Assembly (NCBI GenBank): GCA_963743015.1
Contig: CAVUOD010000010.1
Span: forward strand, 124,001 to 188,000
Origin: CAVSRC01 sp963743015
GTDB taxonomy: Bacteria; Pseudomonadota; Alphaproteobacteria; Rhizobiales; Kaistiaceae
Length of the DNA: 64,000 bases
Direction: 5' to 3'
The notes below the pieces were generated by a model. The model did not search any database, was not told where the DNA came from, and saw only the letters and a list, made by a program, of their open reading frames with translations. Made by a program: the position numbers and the translations under genes. Positions 14,913 through 23,366 of the stretch are shown here, in pieces (the first letter of the stretch is position 1; every line of letters starts with the position of its first letter).

Positions 14913-15121
14913 TCGCCCGTTCCTGTTCCCGGAAAACTGGCCTGGCAGGCTAGCCGAGCGGCTTTAATGCCGCCTTAAGCACCACGCTGCGCCGGTCGCC
15001 GGGCGGCGCCGGCGCGCGGGTGACGCAGCGGCGCCAAAACCCCACGGTTTCGCTTGAGATTCATGGCGGCCGGGCCTAGGGTCCGCGCCGTTTTGAAAAC
15101 CCCGTTTCCGGAGTCCGGACC

Positions 15122-16324
15122 ATGGCCTTCCTTGCCGACTCGCTTGCCCGCGTGAAGCCTTCCGCCACCATCGCGGTGACCAACAAAGCGCGTGAACTCA
15201 AGGCCGCCGGTCGCGACGTGATCGGGCTGGGCGCCGGCGAGCCCGACTTCGACACGCCAGACAACATCAAGGAAGCGGCGATCAAGGCGATCCGCGACGG
15301 CAAGACCAAGTACACCGCCGTCGACGGCATCCCCGAGCTCAAGGCGGCGATCGTCGACAAGTTCAAGCGCGAGAACGGTCTGACCTACGCGGCCAACCAG
15401 ATCACGGTCGGCACCGGCGGCAAGCAGGTGCTCTACAATGCGCTGATGGCGACGCTCAACCCCGGCGACGAGGTGCTGATCCCGACGCCCTACTGGGTGA
15501 GCTATCCGGACATGGTGCTGCTTGCCGGCGGCACCCCGACCTTCGTCGAGGCCTCGCTCGCGACCAACTTCAAGGTCACGGCGGAAGCCCTTGAGAAGGC
15601 GATCACGCCGAAGACCAAATGGTTCATCTTCAACTCGCCGTCCAATCCGTCCGGCGCCGCCTACAGCAAGGCCGAGCTGAAGGCGCTCACCGACGTGCTT
15701 GTCCGTCACCCCCAGGTCTGGGTGATGACCGACGACATCTACGAGCACCTGGTCTATGACGACTTCGCCTTCGCCACCGTGGCGGAAGTCGAGCCGGCCC
15801 TCTACGAGCGCACGCTGACGGTCAACGGCGTCTCCAAGGCCTATTGCATGACCGGCTGGCGTATCGGCTATGCCGGCGGCCCGGCCCAACTGATCAAGGC
15901 GATTGCCAAGATCCAGTCGCAGTCGACGTCGAACCCCGCGTCGATCTCGCAATATGCCGCGCTCGAGGCGCTGACCGGCCCGCAGGACTTCATCGCCGCG
16001 CACAACAGGGTGTTCAAGGGGCGGCGCGACCTGGTCGTCTCAATGCTCAACCAGACCAACGGGCTGTCCTGCCCGACGCCGGAGGGCGCCTTCTACGTCT
16101 ATCCCTCCTGCGCCGACCTCATCGGCAAGACGGCGCCGTCGGGCAAGGTGATCGGCAGCGACGACGAATTCGTCACCGAGCTGCTCGAGGCCGAGGGCGT
16201 CGCCGTGGTGCAGGGCTCGGCCTTCGGCCTCGGCCCCAACTTCCGCGTCTCCTACGCCACCTCGACCGAGGCGCTGGAGAAGGCCGGCGAGCGCATCCAG
16301 CGCTTCTGCGGGGCGTTCCGCTAG
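15122..16324 (+). CDS. aatA: Aspartate aminotransferase (class I/II, fold type I)
   Basis: A 400-residue PLP enzyme interconverting aspartate/2-oxoglutarate and oxaloacetate/glutamate. Visible motifs are GLGAGEPDFDTPDNI, TVGTGGKQVLYNALMA, the Asn/Asp contacts FNSPSNPSG and MTDDIYEHLVYDD, the Schiff-base lysine in NGVSKAYCMTGWRIGY and the C-terminal arginine region FRVSYATS. It matches subfamily I-gamma aspartate aminotransferases of alphaproteobacteria, which often also act on prephenate. The start MAFLADSLARVKPSATIAVT is canonical. It stands alone between the divergent GT87 gene and the barrel gene. Confidence 0.93.
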   Translation: MAFLADSLARVKPSATIAVTNKARELKAAGRDVIGLGAGEPDFDTPDNIKEAAIKAIRDGKTKYTAVDGIPELKAAIVDKFKRENGLTYAANQITVGTGGKQVLYNALMATLNPGDEVLIPTPYWVSYPDMVLLAGGTPTFVEASLATNFKVTAEALEKAITPKTKWFIFNSPSNPSGAAYSKAELKALTDVLVRHPQVWVMTDDIYEHLVYDDFAFATVAEVEPALYERTLTVNGVSKAYCMTGWRIGYAGGPAQLIKAIAKIQSQSTSNPASISQYAALEALTGPQDFIAAHNRVFKGRRDLVVSMLNQTNGLSCPTPEGAFYVYPSCADLIGKTAPSGKVIGSDDEFVTELLEAEGVAVVQGSAFGLGPNFRVSYATSTEALEKAGERIQRFCGAFR

Positions 16325-16565
16325 CAGAAATGCACCATCGTGGGCCGGCCGCGCGCCGGCCCTCGGGGCTCCCGCAAAACAAGAATTGGCCGGCTGGCGG
16401 TCGCCCCCGCGGACGCGCGCCTTGGCAGATCTGCACAGGCACGTGATGCAATTGCCACAGTCGCGGCACGAAAGCCGGGGTGCTTCGTTAAGTCCTCTGC
16501 GCGGGGTCCGCAAAAGCGGCGACAACAGACGACTGACGGAATTCTGGTTGCGGGGAACGCCATTC

Positions 16566-17429
16566 ATGAAACGGATACGGACGATCGCGCTGTCGGTGAG
16601 CTGTCTGATGACGCTGGCGGCAGTGGGCAGCGCCGATGCCGGTGGGTATTTCGACGTTTACAATCCCTTGGCGACGCCGGGCAGCCTGCCGGCGGTGTCG
16701 CAGCTGAACGGGAAGGTGAGCGTCTTCGGCGGCAACCAGGAAGGCAGCGGCCAGAGCGGCGGCATGTTTGGCGTCGTCGGCTCGCTTTCGGTGCCGATGG
16801 GCTTCGCCTATGGGCTGCAGATCGATGGCGCAGCGGGTTCCGGCGATGGGGCGGCCTTTTACGGCATCGGCGGACACCTGTTCTGGCGCGATCCGGCCAG
16901 GGGCCTCATCGGCCTCTATACCAGCTATCTCAATTGGGACGTCACCAGCGGTGCGACCAGCGGCTTCGACATCGGCAAGTTCGGCGTCGAAGGTGCCGCC
17001 TATCTCGGACGCTTCTCGCTCGAAGGGCTGGCGGCCTATCAGTTCGGTTCGGCGAGCGGATTCAACGGCAAGGCGGTGATTGCGTACTATCCGATCGACA
17101 ATCTGCGTCTCGACGCCGGCATCCGCCATGTCGAAGGTCCCGGCACGATGGGTCTGGTCGATGTCGAATGGCGGCCGCATGAAAATTCGGGCCTGTCGCT
17201 CTTCGCCTCCGGTGCGTTCGGTGAGAACAGCTTCAGCCAGGTTCTCGGCGGCGCGCGCTATTACTTCGGCGATTCCCGCAAGTCGCTCATCGACCGTCAC
17301 CGCCAGGACGATCCCGCACCGGATTTCGGCGGCGATCTGTCGATCGGCAGCAGCTGCCTGTCGCCCAACGTGATGCTGAACGGCGTCTGTAGCGCACCGG
17401 TGGTGACCCACCACCAAGTCGAGAAGTAG
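16566..17429 (+). CDS. Secreted outer-membrane beta-barrel-like protein, copy 1
   Basis: A 287-residue protein with a signal peptide (MKRIRTIALSVSCLMTLAAV...SADAGGYF). Glycine- and aromatic-rich amphipathic strands follow: GYFDVYNPLATPGSLPAVSQ, LQIDGAAGSGDGAAFYGIGG, FGVEGAAYLGRFSLEGLAAY and SFSQVLGGARYYFGDSRKSL. The alternation suggests an outer-membrane barrel of about ten to twelve strands. The frame is open upstream, but only ATG 16566 gives a signal peptide. A close paralogue lies at 19508-20392, with two ATPase-like genes on the opposite strand between them. The C-terminus adds a short extension with two cysteines. Function unknown. Confidence 0.7.
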   Translation: MKRIRTIALSVSCLMTLAAVGSADAGGYFDVYNPLATPGSLPAVSQLNGKVSVFGGNQEGSGQSGGMFGVVGSLSVPMGFAYGLQIDGAAGSGDGAAFYGIGGHLFWRDPARGLIGLYTSYLNWDVTSGATSGFDIGKFGVEGAAYLGRFSLEGLAAYQFGSASGFNGKAVIAYYPIDNLRLDAGIRHVEGPGTMGLVDVEWRPHENSGLSLFASGAFGENSFSQVLGGARYYFGDSRKSLIDRHRQDDPAPDFGGDLSIGSSCLSPNVMLNGVCSAPVVTHHQVEK

Positions 17430-17546
17430 TGGTGCGTCTGGAGGGATCGGCGCACTTGCCTGCAAGGGCCGGCCGCGCGCCGACGCCACGTTGCGCTAAT
17501 CCATCGGCAGGCGCCGCGGCCAAAGCCGCCGCGGCGCCGCCGGTGC

Positions 17547-18272
17547 TCACCCCGAAACGCTGAACAGCGAGGCGAGTTCCGCCATGCGCAGGCGGAGTTC
17601 GATGTCGCGGAAGCCGACGAAGGCGTCGGCGATCCAGCGGTGGAGCATGGTCCGCCGGTTCGACGGGTTCGCGGCATAGTCGCCGAAGCAAAAGCGCGGC
17701 CGCATGACGATGCCGTGGAGCGCCGCCGGCAGCAGGGCGATGCGTACCGGCAGTGCACTCTCTTCCGGCAGAGGCGGCAGCGAGGCGCCGACCGGGAAGA
17801 GCATGTCGTTGACGACCGGCACGACGGTCATGCCGGGGAAGCGCCGGATGAGATTGCGGTGGGCGGCGATGGCGTGGGCATGGTTCTCGACGACGAAGAG
17901 CGCCGCGGTGTCGATGCGCCTGGCGCGGGCGCTGTCGACGAAGGCGGTGGTTTCGGCGCTGTCGAAGAACGGATCGAAGAAGGCCGGCGCCAGGTCGATG
18001 ACCTTGGGCCGGCCGTCGGCAAGGATCAGCCGGTCGAACAGGGCCATCTCGCCGCGCGTGTCGGCAACGCTCGCGGCAAGGGTGTGGCGCGGCTGGTAGG
18101 CGGAGAGCAGCGGATCGCCGGGATTGGCGTCGAAGGCAAGCGGCGCGCGGTCGTCGGCGACGAAATAATCGACCAGCAGGCGGGCGATCAGCGTGCGCCC
18201 GACGCGCGGCCGCGGCGAGCACACGATGAAGACGGGCGTGCGCCGCAATGCCCCGCCGGGATGGCGGGACAT
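17547..18272 (-). CDS. P-loop-like protein with degenerate Walker A
   Basis: A 241-residue protein with a ParA-like look. The first strand and loop FIVCSPRPRVGRTLIARLLV align with a Walker A region in which GKT has become GRT, and the region after it reads FDANPGDPLL, where ParA proteins have their second aspartate. The strand VIDLAPAFFDPFF fits the switch region, and LFVVENHAHAIAAHRNLIR fits a later strand. It is probably a nucleotide-binding-impaired relative of the ATPase encoded 48 bases upstream (18321-19208) and co-transcribed with it. Its role is unknown; a partner or regulator of that ATPase is an inference. Confidence 0.55.
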   Translation of the reverse strand: MSRHPGGALRRTPVFIVCSPRPRVGRTLIARLLVDYFVADDRAPLAFDANPGDPLLSAYQPRHTLAASVADTRGEMALFDRLILADGRPKVIDLAPAFFDPFFDSAETTAFVDSARARRIDTAALFVVENHAHAIAAHRNLIRRFPGMTVVPVVNDMLFPVGASLPPLPEESALPVRIALLPAALHGIVMRPRFCFGDYAANPSNRRTMLHRWIADAFVGFRDIELRLRMAELASLFSVSG

Positions 18273-18320
18273 CGCGTCGCCTGGTGGTGCCCCCAGCTTC
18301 GGCGAGCATCGCCGGCGCCG

Positions 18321-19208
18321 TCAGGCGGCCTTCTGCCTCTGGCGCACGAGATCGGCCAGCCCGACGCGGTCGTATTCCGCCCACACGCTCTGCAGCCAGT
18401 GGCGGACATAGCCGCGCAGGACGAAGGAATAGGTCGCAGGACTTCCGTCGGAGGCCTGGTTGGCGACGAAGGTGGTGAACGGGATTGCGGTCAGCTCGAC
18501 CCGCTCGCAGGCCATTTCGTTCAGCCGCGGCACGGAGATTTCCCGCAAGCCCTTGATCTTCTTGAAGTAGCCGTCATAGGTCGCCGGGTCCCACTCGAAG
18601 AACGTCGTGTTGTTGATGAAGTTCTTGACGAGGAAGTGGTGCGCCCCGTTGAGCTGGTCGGCGGTGTCGCTGATCTCCTCCAGCGACGAGATCGAGGGCC
18701 CGAGAATGTGGAAGACGGCGAAATTGAAGTCGCCCTGGCGGGCGGCGTAGAGGAAGCCGATGTCCTCCAGCGCCTTGAGGGTGGTCGACAGCAGCCCGGC
18801 GCGCACGTCGATGAGCGTCACCTCGGCGGCGTTGATGGTGTCGAAGATCTTCATCTGGTCGGCGGCCGAGGTCACGTCGACAACGTCGGTGACGTCGGGA
18901 TGGAAGCGCTTGAGCGTGCCTTTCGGCGCCTCGGTGTCGAAGGCGCGCAGCGGGATGTCCTGCGCCGTCAGATAGTCGAGCAAGGTGCGGGTGACCGTCG
19001 TCTTGCCGACGCCGCCCTTGTCGGCGCCGACCAGGATGATGGTCGGCATGACCGCCACCTTGTCGGCTGCCGGCCTCGCCGGCGCCTGGCTGCGGGCCGG
19101 CGGCTTGTCGGCCGGCTGGTCCTTGGCTGGCGTGGCGTCCTTGGCAGGCGACAGGTCCTTGGCCGCCGGCTGATCCTTGACCGGCGTCTTGTCTGGTGTG
19201 TTGAGCAT
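18321..19208 (-). CDS. ParA/MinD-like ATPase with repetitive N-terminus
   Basis: A 295-residue protein. Residues 1-50 are a low-complexity Lys/Asp/Pro/Ala region with repeated AKDxxPAKDQ-type units. From about residue 54 it has a deviant Walker A, ILVGADKGGVGKTTVTRTLL, as in ParA/MinD ATPases. A later acidic strand is VTLIDVRAGLLSTTLKALED, and DFNFAVFHILGPSISSLEE and HHFLVKNFINNTTFFEW continue the fold. No ParB or plasmid gene is near, so partitioning is unlikely. It sits between two paralogous outer-membrane genes on the other strand. Positioning of envelope components is possible but not shown. Confidence 0.72.
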   Translation of the reverse strand: MLNTPDKTPVKDQPAAKDLSPAKDATPAKDQPADKPPARSQAPARPAADKVAVMPTIILVGADKGGVGKTTVTRTLLDYLTAQDIPLRAFDTEAPKGTLKRFHPDVTDVVDVTSAADQMKIFDTINAAEVTLIDVRAGLLSTTLKALEDIGFLYAARQGDFNFAVFHILGPSISSLEEISDTADQLNGAHHFLVKNFINNTTFFEWDPATYDGYFKKIKGLREISVPRLNEMACERVELTAIPFTTFVANQASDGSPATYSFVLRGYVRHWLQSVWAEYDRVGLADLVRQRQKAA

Positions 19209-19507
19209 TCCCCGTCCTCGGCTTGGCTACGCCCCCCAAGCCGGCCCGCAGCAGCCATCCTCCGCCACAATCGTGGCAGAACGGTAGCAAAGCGGCCGCG
19301 CACCGGCACGGCGCGATTAAGGCGAGTCGCGGCGGGCAGTTCCGATCGTTTCTTCGGGTAGCGACTGAAGCAATCGGAACGTGTTGGCGTGATCCCCGGG
19401 CAACATCTTTTGTCATTGTTGAAAATGCGTAGGAAGCAGATTTACGCCGGCTAACAATTGGAGTGGAGTTGGAACAATAAGAATCAGCGGCGAGGAGGCC
19501 CTCGGCG

Positions 19508-20392
19508 ATGCGGATGCGAGCATGGTTGCTGTCCACGACGTGCCTGTGTGCGCTCGTGGCTGGAGGTGGCGTGCGGGCTGAGGGCCTGCCGTACGGTTAC
19601 GGCGGTCTGCCGGATTACGGCCGACCGGCAGTGTCGGCGCCGAACGGCAAGGTCTCGGTCTTCGGCGGCAAGATGGATCCCTCGCTATTCGGCGTCACCG
19701 GCGCGTTCACTGTGCCGCTCGGCCACAGTTTCGGGTTGCAGGTCGACGGCATGGTTGGCTCGGGCAGAGGGGCCGCTTTCTATGGCTTCGGCGGGCATGC
19801 CTTCTGGCGCGATCCGGCCAAGGGCCTGCTCGGCATCTATGGCAGCCACGTCAACTGGGAAGCGAGCACAGTCAATGCGTCTGCTCCCGGCGGCGCCGTG
19901 ACCGACGTGCTGGGCGCCGACGTCAACAAGTTCGGCGTCGAGGGGGCGGCCTATCTCGGCCGGTGGTCGCTTGAAGGGCTCGCTGGATACCAGTTCGGCA
20001 GCTATACCGGCTTCACCGGCAAGGTGATGCTGGCTGTCTATCCGACCGACAATTTCCGCCTTGACGGCGGGTTCCGCTATCTCAACGGCGTTGGCGCCAT
20101 CGGCATGGTCGATGCCGAGTGGCAGCCGCACCAGGGTACGGGCCTGACCGTCTTCGCTTCGGGGTCGCTCGGCGAAAACGACTACAGCCAGGTGCTTGGC
20201 GGGGTGCGGTACTACTTCGGCGATACCGGCAAGTCGCTTATTCGGCGTCATCGCGAGGACGATCCGGGCGTGCCTATGCCCGACGATCTGATCACCTCGA
20301 CGGGTGGCACGCATTGCCCGACGGGCACGGTTGCGTACACGCCGATTGACGGCGCAACCATCTGCACTGCGGCCGTCCCCAGCCCTCGCTGA
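19508..20392 (+). CDS. Secreted outer-membrane beta-barrel-like protein, copy 2
   Basis: A 294-residue paralogue of the protein at 16566-17429. The signal peptide MRMRAWLLSTTCLCALVAGG leads to RAEGLPYGYG. Shared blocks are NGKVSVFGGK, AAFYGFGGHAFWRDPAKGLL, NKFGVEGAAYLGRWSLEGLA and SQVLGGVRYYFGDTGKSLIR. Identity is roughly half by eye. Compared with copy 1 it has a short insertion (VNASAPGGAVTDVLGAD) before the shared KFGVEGAAYLGR block and a different Cys-containing tail. ATG 19508 follows a purine-rich AGGAGG sequence. The 300 bases upstream hold no gene and presumably the promoter. Confidence 0.7.
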   Translation: MRMRAWLLSTTCLCALVAGGGVRAEGLPYGYGGLPDYGRPAVSAPNGKVSVFGGKMDPSLFGVTGAFTVPLGHSFGLQVDGMVGSGRGAAFYGFGGHAFWRDPAKGLLGIYGSHVNWEASTVNASAPGGAVTDVLGADVNKFGVEGAAYLGRWSLEGLAGYQFGSYTGFTGKVMLAVYPTDNFRLDGGFRYLNGVGAIGMVDAEWQPHQGTGLTVFASGSLGENDYSQVLGGVRYYFGDTGKSLIRRHREDDPGVPMPDDLITSTGGTHCPTGTVAYTPIDGATICTAAVPSPR

Positions 20393-20439
20393 GCGCCGCG
20401 CTCACCTGACCGGCGTGCTACAGGCGGGGTGCCAGTCGG

Positions 20440-20545
20440 TCAGGATACCAGGCTGACGCAATCCTCGAACTTGCCCGAGGGGGAGCGTTCGACGTCTGGT
20501 CCGGGCGCCTGGGGACGTAGCGCAGTTCGATCCGGTCGACGGCGC
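20440..20545 (-). pseudogene. Degenerate copy of the 3' end of the PaaK-like gene
   Basis: This stretch partly repeats the C-terminal coding region of the adjacent ligase gene. A 25-base segment (20515-20539, ACGTAGCGCAGTTCGATCCG and on) recurs exactly at 20778-20802, and the peptide DRIELRYV is encoded in both. A CCCGAGGG-containing segment near 20474 also resembles 20656-20664. The rest is scrambled and has no intact frame. It looks like a partial duplication that has decayed. Confidence 0.5.
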
Positions 20546-20614
20546 CGCCATCTGTCAAAGCGAACGCTAGCCCATTGACGGGGCCGTCTCCGGCGGTCCG
20601 GTGCGCTTGCCGGT

Positions 20615-21922
20615 TCAAGCGTCTTCGGGCAAGCCGACGACTTCCGGAAATTTCCCCGAGGGCAGGCGGTCGATGCGGTCGACCGCGGTGATGTCGACCG
20701 ACAGCGACGAGTGCAGCGTGCGTCGCAGATAATTTGTCAGGCCCGCAAGGTCGTTCGTCTGGTCGGCGCGTCTCCGCACGTAGCGCAGTTCGATCCGGTC
20801 GAGCGCGGTCTGAATCAACTGGCATTGGACATGCGGGACGAAGCGGTCGATCGCCACGGAGGGCACCATCGGGGTGATACGTGTGCCGTCCGCGAAGCGG
20901 AAGATGTCAATGGCGCGGCCGAGGATGCGCTCCATGATCGGCAGTGTCCGCCCGCAGCCGCATGGCTCTGCGGCGAGCGCACCGAGATCGCCGGTGTCAT
21001 AGCGGATGAAGGGCATGGCGTAGTTGTAGAAGGGCGTTGCCACGATGCGGCCCGCGGTGCCATCGGCCACCACGTTTCCATCGTCGTTGACGATCTCGAC
21101 CAGGACGAGGTCGCTGGCGATGTGATGCTTGCCGGAATATGGGCAGGTGCCTGAGACGTGCCCGACTTCTGTCAGCCCGTACTGATCCAGCGGAGCGTGG
21201 CCGAGGGTGTGCTTGAGTTCGGCGCGGAGATCGGTCGAGACCATTTCGCCGACGCTCATTACGGCATCGACCTGGATTTGTGGCCCGTCTTCCGCCGCGA
21301 CACGCCCGATCTCGCGCAGGTTGGTCGGGTAGCTCCACAGGATGTCGGGGGCGGTGCGGCGAAGCCATTCCACCTGCTGGTGGACCGGTGTCGAGAGAGC
21401 CAGAGTTGCTATTGGACTGTCGGGGTAGGCAATGCGCCAGCCCGTGGCGCGGTGTCCGTGCGGATAGGCGGCCTCAGGCCTGCGGTCGCTGCGAATGACA
21501 GCCACCAGTGCCGTCGGGTCGAGGCTGTGCCAGGTGAAGAAGCGCTCGTTGGCGCAAGCCGAAGCAATGCGCTGGAGATCGTTGGACAGATGCTGGAAGG
21601 CGCGTCCGGTCGATCCGGAGCTGGCTGCCGTCATGGACCTCGCCGGCAACCGCCGGCAGGCGCGTGGCGCGCAGTGCCTCGCTGTTCTCCTGCGCTTCCG
21701 CGCGCGTCAGGACCGGGATTTCCGTCCAGCGGTCCCAGTCGATGCTATCGTCGGCGCGGAAGACCGGCGCCAGCCGGTCGGCATAGAAGGCGCGTCTCGG
21801 CTGCGGGCATGGCGCAAGAGCCGGTCGAGCAGGCGGCGCTGATAGGCTGCCATGCGGTCGGGCCCTAGGTGCTGGGTTTCATCGAGTGCGGCGAGGAACC
21901 TGGTAACTGCCGGATCGACCAA
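20615..21922 (-). pseudogene. PaaK/CapK-like adenylate-forming enzyme (two frame interruptions)
   Basis: An AMP-forming ligase of the phenylacetate-CoA ligase/CapK group, about 435 residues when two indels are corrected. The N-terminal segment from TTG 21922 ends LLDRLLRHARSRDA. A missing base near 21786-21791 shifts into FYADRLAPVFRADD and IPVLTRAEAQENSEALRATR. An extra base near 21621-21627 then leads to the P-loop SSGSTGRAFQHL. Further family blocks are LDQYGLTEVGHVSGTCPY, YDTGDLGALAAEPCGCGRTL and RLPSGKFPEVV. Relatives activate aromatic or other carboxylic acids. It closes a three-gene operon with two unknown small genes. Errors in the sequence or true decay are both possible. Confidence 0.72.
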
Positions 21923-21938
21923 GGCGTTCTGCCCGCAC

Positions 21939-22472
21939 TCACGCCCAGGGCGTCGACAGCCGCAGCAGTTCGCGGAAGCGTTCGGCGGCTGCCTCGGGGT
22001 TGCGTTGCAGGGCAGCGGCGGCGTTTTCGGCCACCGCCGGTGCCAGCGGCTCGCAGATGTCGGCGCCGGTCAGCGCCGTCGCCCTGACGATGTAGAGAGA
22101 GGCGCCGGTGGCCAGCGCCGTCACCTCGTTGGGATAGCGCAGCACAACGTCGGTCATCGGGTCGGAGACGTCGCGCATCATGGCCGAGTAGCTGACGACG
22201 CGCAGGCTGGCGAGGCATTCGACCAGATCGGCGCACAGCCGCACGAAACGCCGGTGGCCGTTCTCGCCGTTGTCCTTGTCCTGCAGCCTGGCGATCCAGT
22301 TGTTGTAGGCGCGCCAGCGGCCGGCGACGTTGATGTGGACCCTGAGGGTGAAGCGGTCGGCGATGGCGGTCGCCACGGTGTCGATATAGCGGTCGAAGGT
22401 CTGGCGATCGGCCAGTTCGGCCAGGCGCCAGACGCGCTCGTTGCCGGGGCGGTCGGTTGCCTCAAAGGCCAT
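21939..22472 (-). CDS. Hypothetical protein in the PaaK-like operon
   Basis: A 177-residue, mainly helical soluble protein starting MAFEATDRPGNERVWRLAEL. No family is recognised. Notable segments are FTLRVHINVAGRWRAYNNWI and LRYPNEVTALATGASLYIVR. Its start overlaps the end of the preceding small gene by 11 bases, and its stop lies 16 bases before the ligase start, so translation is probably coupled across all three. Given the neighbour it may help prepare or receive an activated acyl group, but no motif shows this. Confidence 0.6.
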   Translation of the reverse strand: MAFEATDRPGNERVWRLAELADRQTFDRYIDTVATAIADRFTLRVHINVAGRWRAYNNWIARLQDKDNGENGHRRFVRLCADLVECLASLRVVSYSAMMRDVSDPMTDVVLRYPNEVTALATGASLYIVRATALTGADICEPLAPAVAENAAAALQRNPEAAAERFRELLRLSTPWA

Positions 22473-22656
22473 GGCCGAAAAGCTTTCGCACGGCGCGCCG
22501 GATCAGGTCGTTCTGCTGGATGGGGGAGACGGATACGGCATCGGCGAAGACGGACGCGTCGATGTCGGCGAGCCGCTGGCGCGCCGAATTGATCTGGTCC
22601 TCTGCCGGTTCCGGTGCTAATGCAACCGTAAGTCGAACGTCGTCAGTGGAAGACAT
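22462..22656 (-). CDS. Small hypothetical protein heading the PaaK-like operon
   Basis: A 64-residue protein from ATG 22656 (MSSTDDVRLTVALAPEPAED), preceded by AGGCGG. It is acidic and mostly helical, ending AVRKLFGHGL. The stop overlaps the next start (ATGGCCTTTGA), a typical translational coupling. I recognise no family. The size is compatible with a small helper protein, but there is no visible carrier-type serine motif. Confidence 0.55.
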   Translation of the reverse strand: MSSTDDVRLTVALAPEPAEDQINSARQRLADIDASVFADAVSVSPIQQNDLIRRAVRKLFGHGL

Positions 22657-22723
22657 TACGCCGCCTGTCTTCACCAAGTCTATGTCATGATATGGCACTG
22701 TCGGCCGGCGACTCAAGGTTGTC

Positions 22724-23344
22724 ATGTATAAATTTCTGAATGTCTTAGTCGTTTTTCTTGTTTTTGCTAGGATTTCCGCGGCATTGGCGGCGGAGTCCAT
22801 TATCGGCAGCGTGGTCCGCTGTGAGGGCACCTGTGTCGGCATCAGCGATGGATCGCGCGAATCATTGGCTGGCGGGACGGTTGTGCGGCTGATGGAGACG
22901 GTGACCACCGGCGATGGTGGCCGCCTCGAACTCCGCTTCGCGGACGACACCCGCCTGATGGTTGGCGAGAAGGCCGAAGTCCTGCTCGACGCGTTCGTCT
23001 TCGATCGCTACGGTGCCAACCGCTTCCACGCGGCGATCACCGGGCCCTTCCGCTACATCTCAGGACCGCTCGGCGCCGGCGCCACACGCGATGCGGGCAT
23101 TTCCATGCCCTTGGCGCTGATCGGCGTGCGCGGCACCGACTTCTGGGGCGGCACGATCAATGGCGTGACCGGAGTCGTCGTTCTGGACGGCTCCGTCTCG
23201 GTCACCACCGCCGGCGGTACGGTCATCCTGTCGGCCCCGGGGGAGGGCACCAACCTGTCGACGCACGATGCGCCGCCGAGCCCGGTCAGGCAGTGGTCGG
23301 ACGACCGCATCGCCGGAGCCATCGGTTCGGTCAGCTTCCACTGA
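22724..23344 (+). CDS. Secreted FecR-domain protein
   Basis: A 206-residue protein with a signal peptide (MYKFLNVLVVFLVFARISAA-LAAES) and a FecR domain. The domain starts IIGSVVRCEGTC and continues with GGTVVRLMETVTTGDGGRLE, LRFADDTRLMVGEKAEVLLD and the late block SMPLALIGVRGTDFWGGTI. The ...TxxDGRLELxFxDGTxLxLG... pattern is the FecR core. Stand-alone periplasmic FecR proteins without a sigma factor are common in alphaproteobacteria, and their roles are unclear. It is divergent from the PaaK-like operon (67-base gap) and converges on corA. Confidence 0.78.
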   Translation: MYKFLNVLVVFLVFARISAALAAESIIGSVVRCEGTCVGISDGSRESLAGGTVVRLMETVTTGDGGRLELRFADDTRLMVGEKAEVLLDAFVFDRYGANRFHAAITGPFRYISGPLGAGATRDAGISMPLALIGVRGTDFWGGTINGVTGVVVLDGSVSVTTAGGTVILSAPGEGTNLSTHDAPPSPVRQWSDDRIAGAIGSVSFH

Positions 23345-23366
23345 TGCGGTGAAGGGAAAGGCGGGC

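Noticed and set aside
18321..19208. Plasmid or chromosome partition locus (parA)
   Set aside because: No ParB gene and no parS-like palindromes are near; the neighbours are outer-membrane proteins.
23053..23366. Continuation of the CorA frame beyond the break into 23053
   Set aside because: After the frameshift the old frame runs on by chance into the FecR gene antisense; the CorA membrane helices are in the other frame, ending at 23367.
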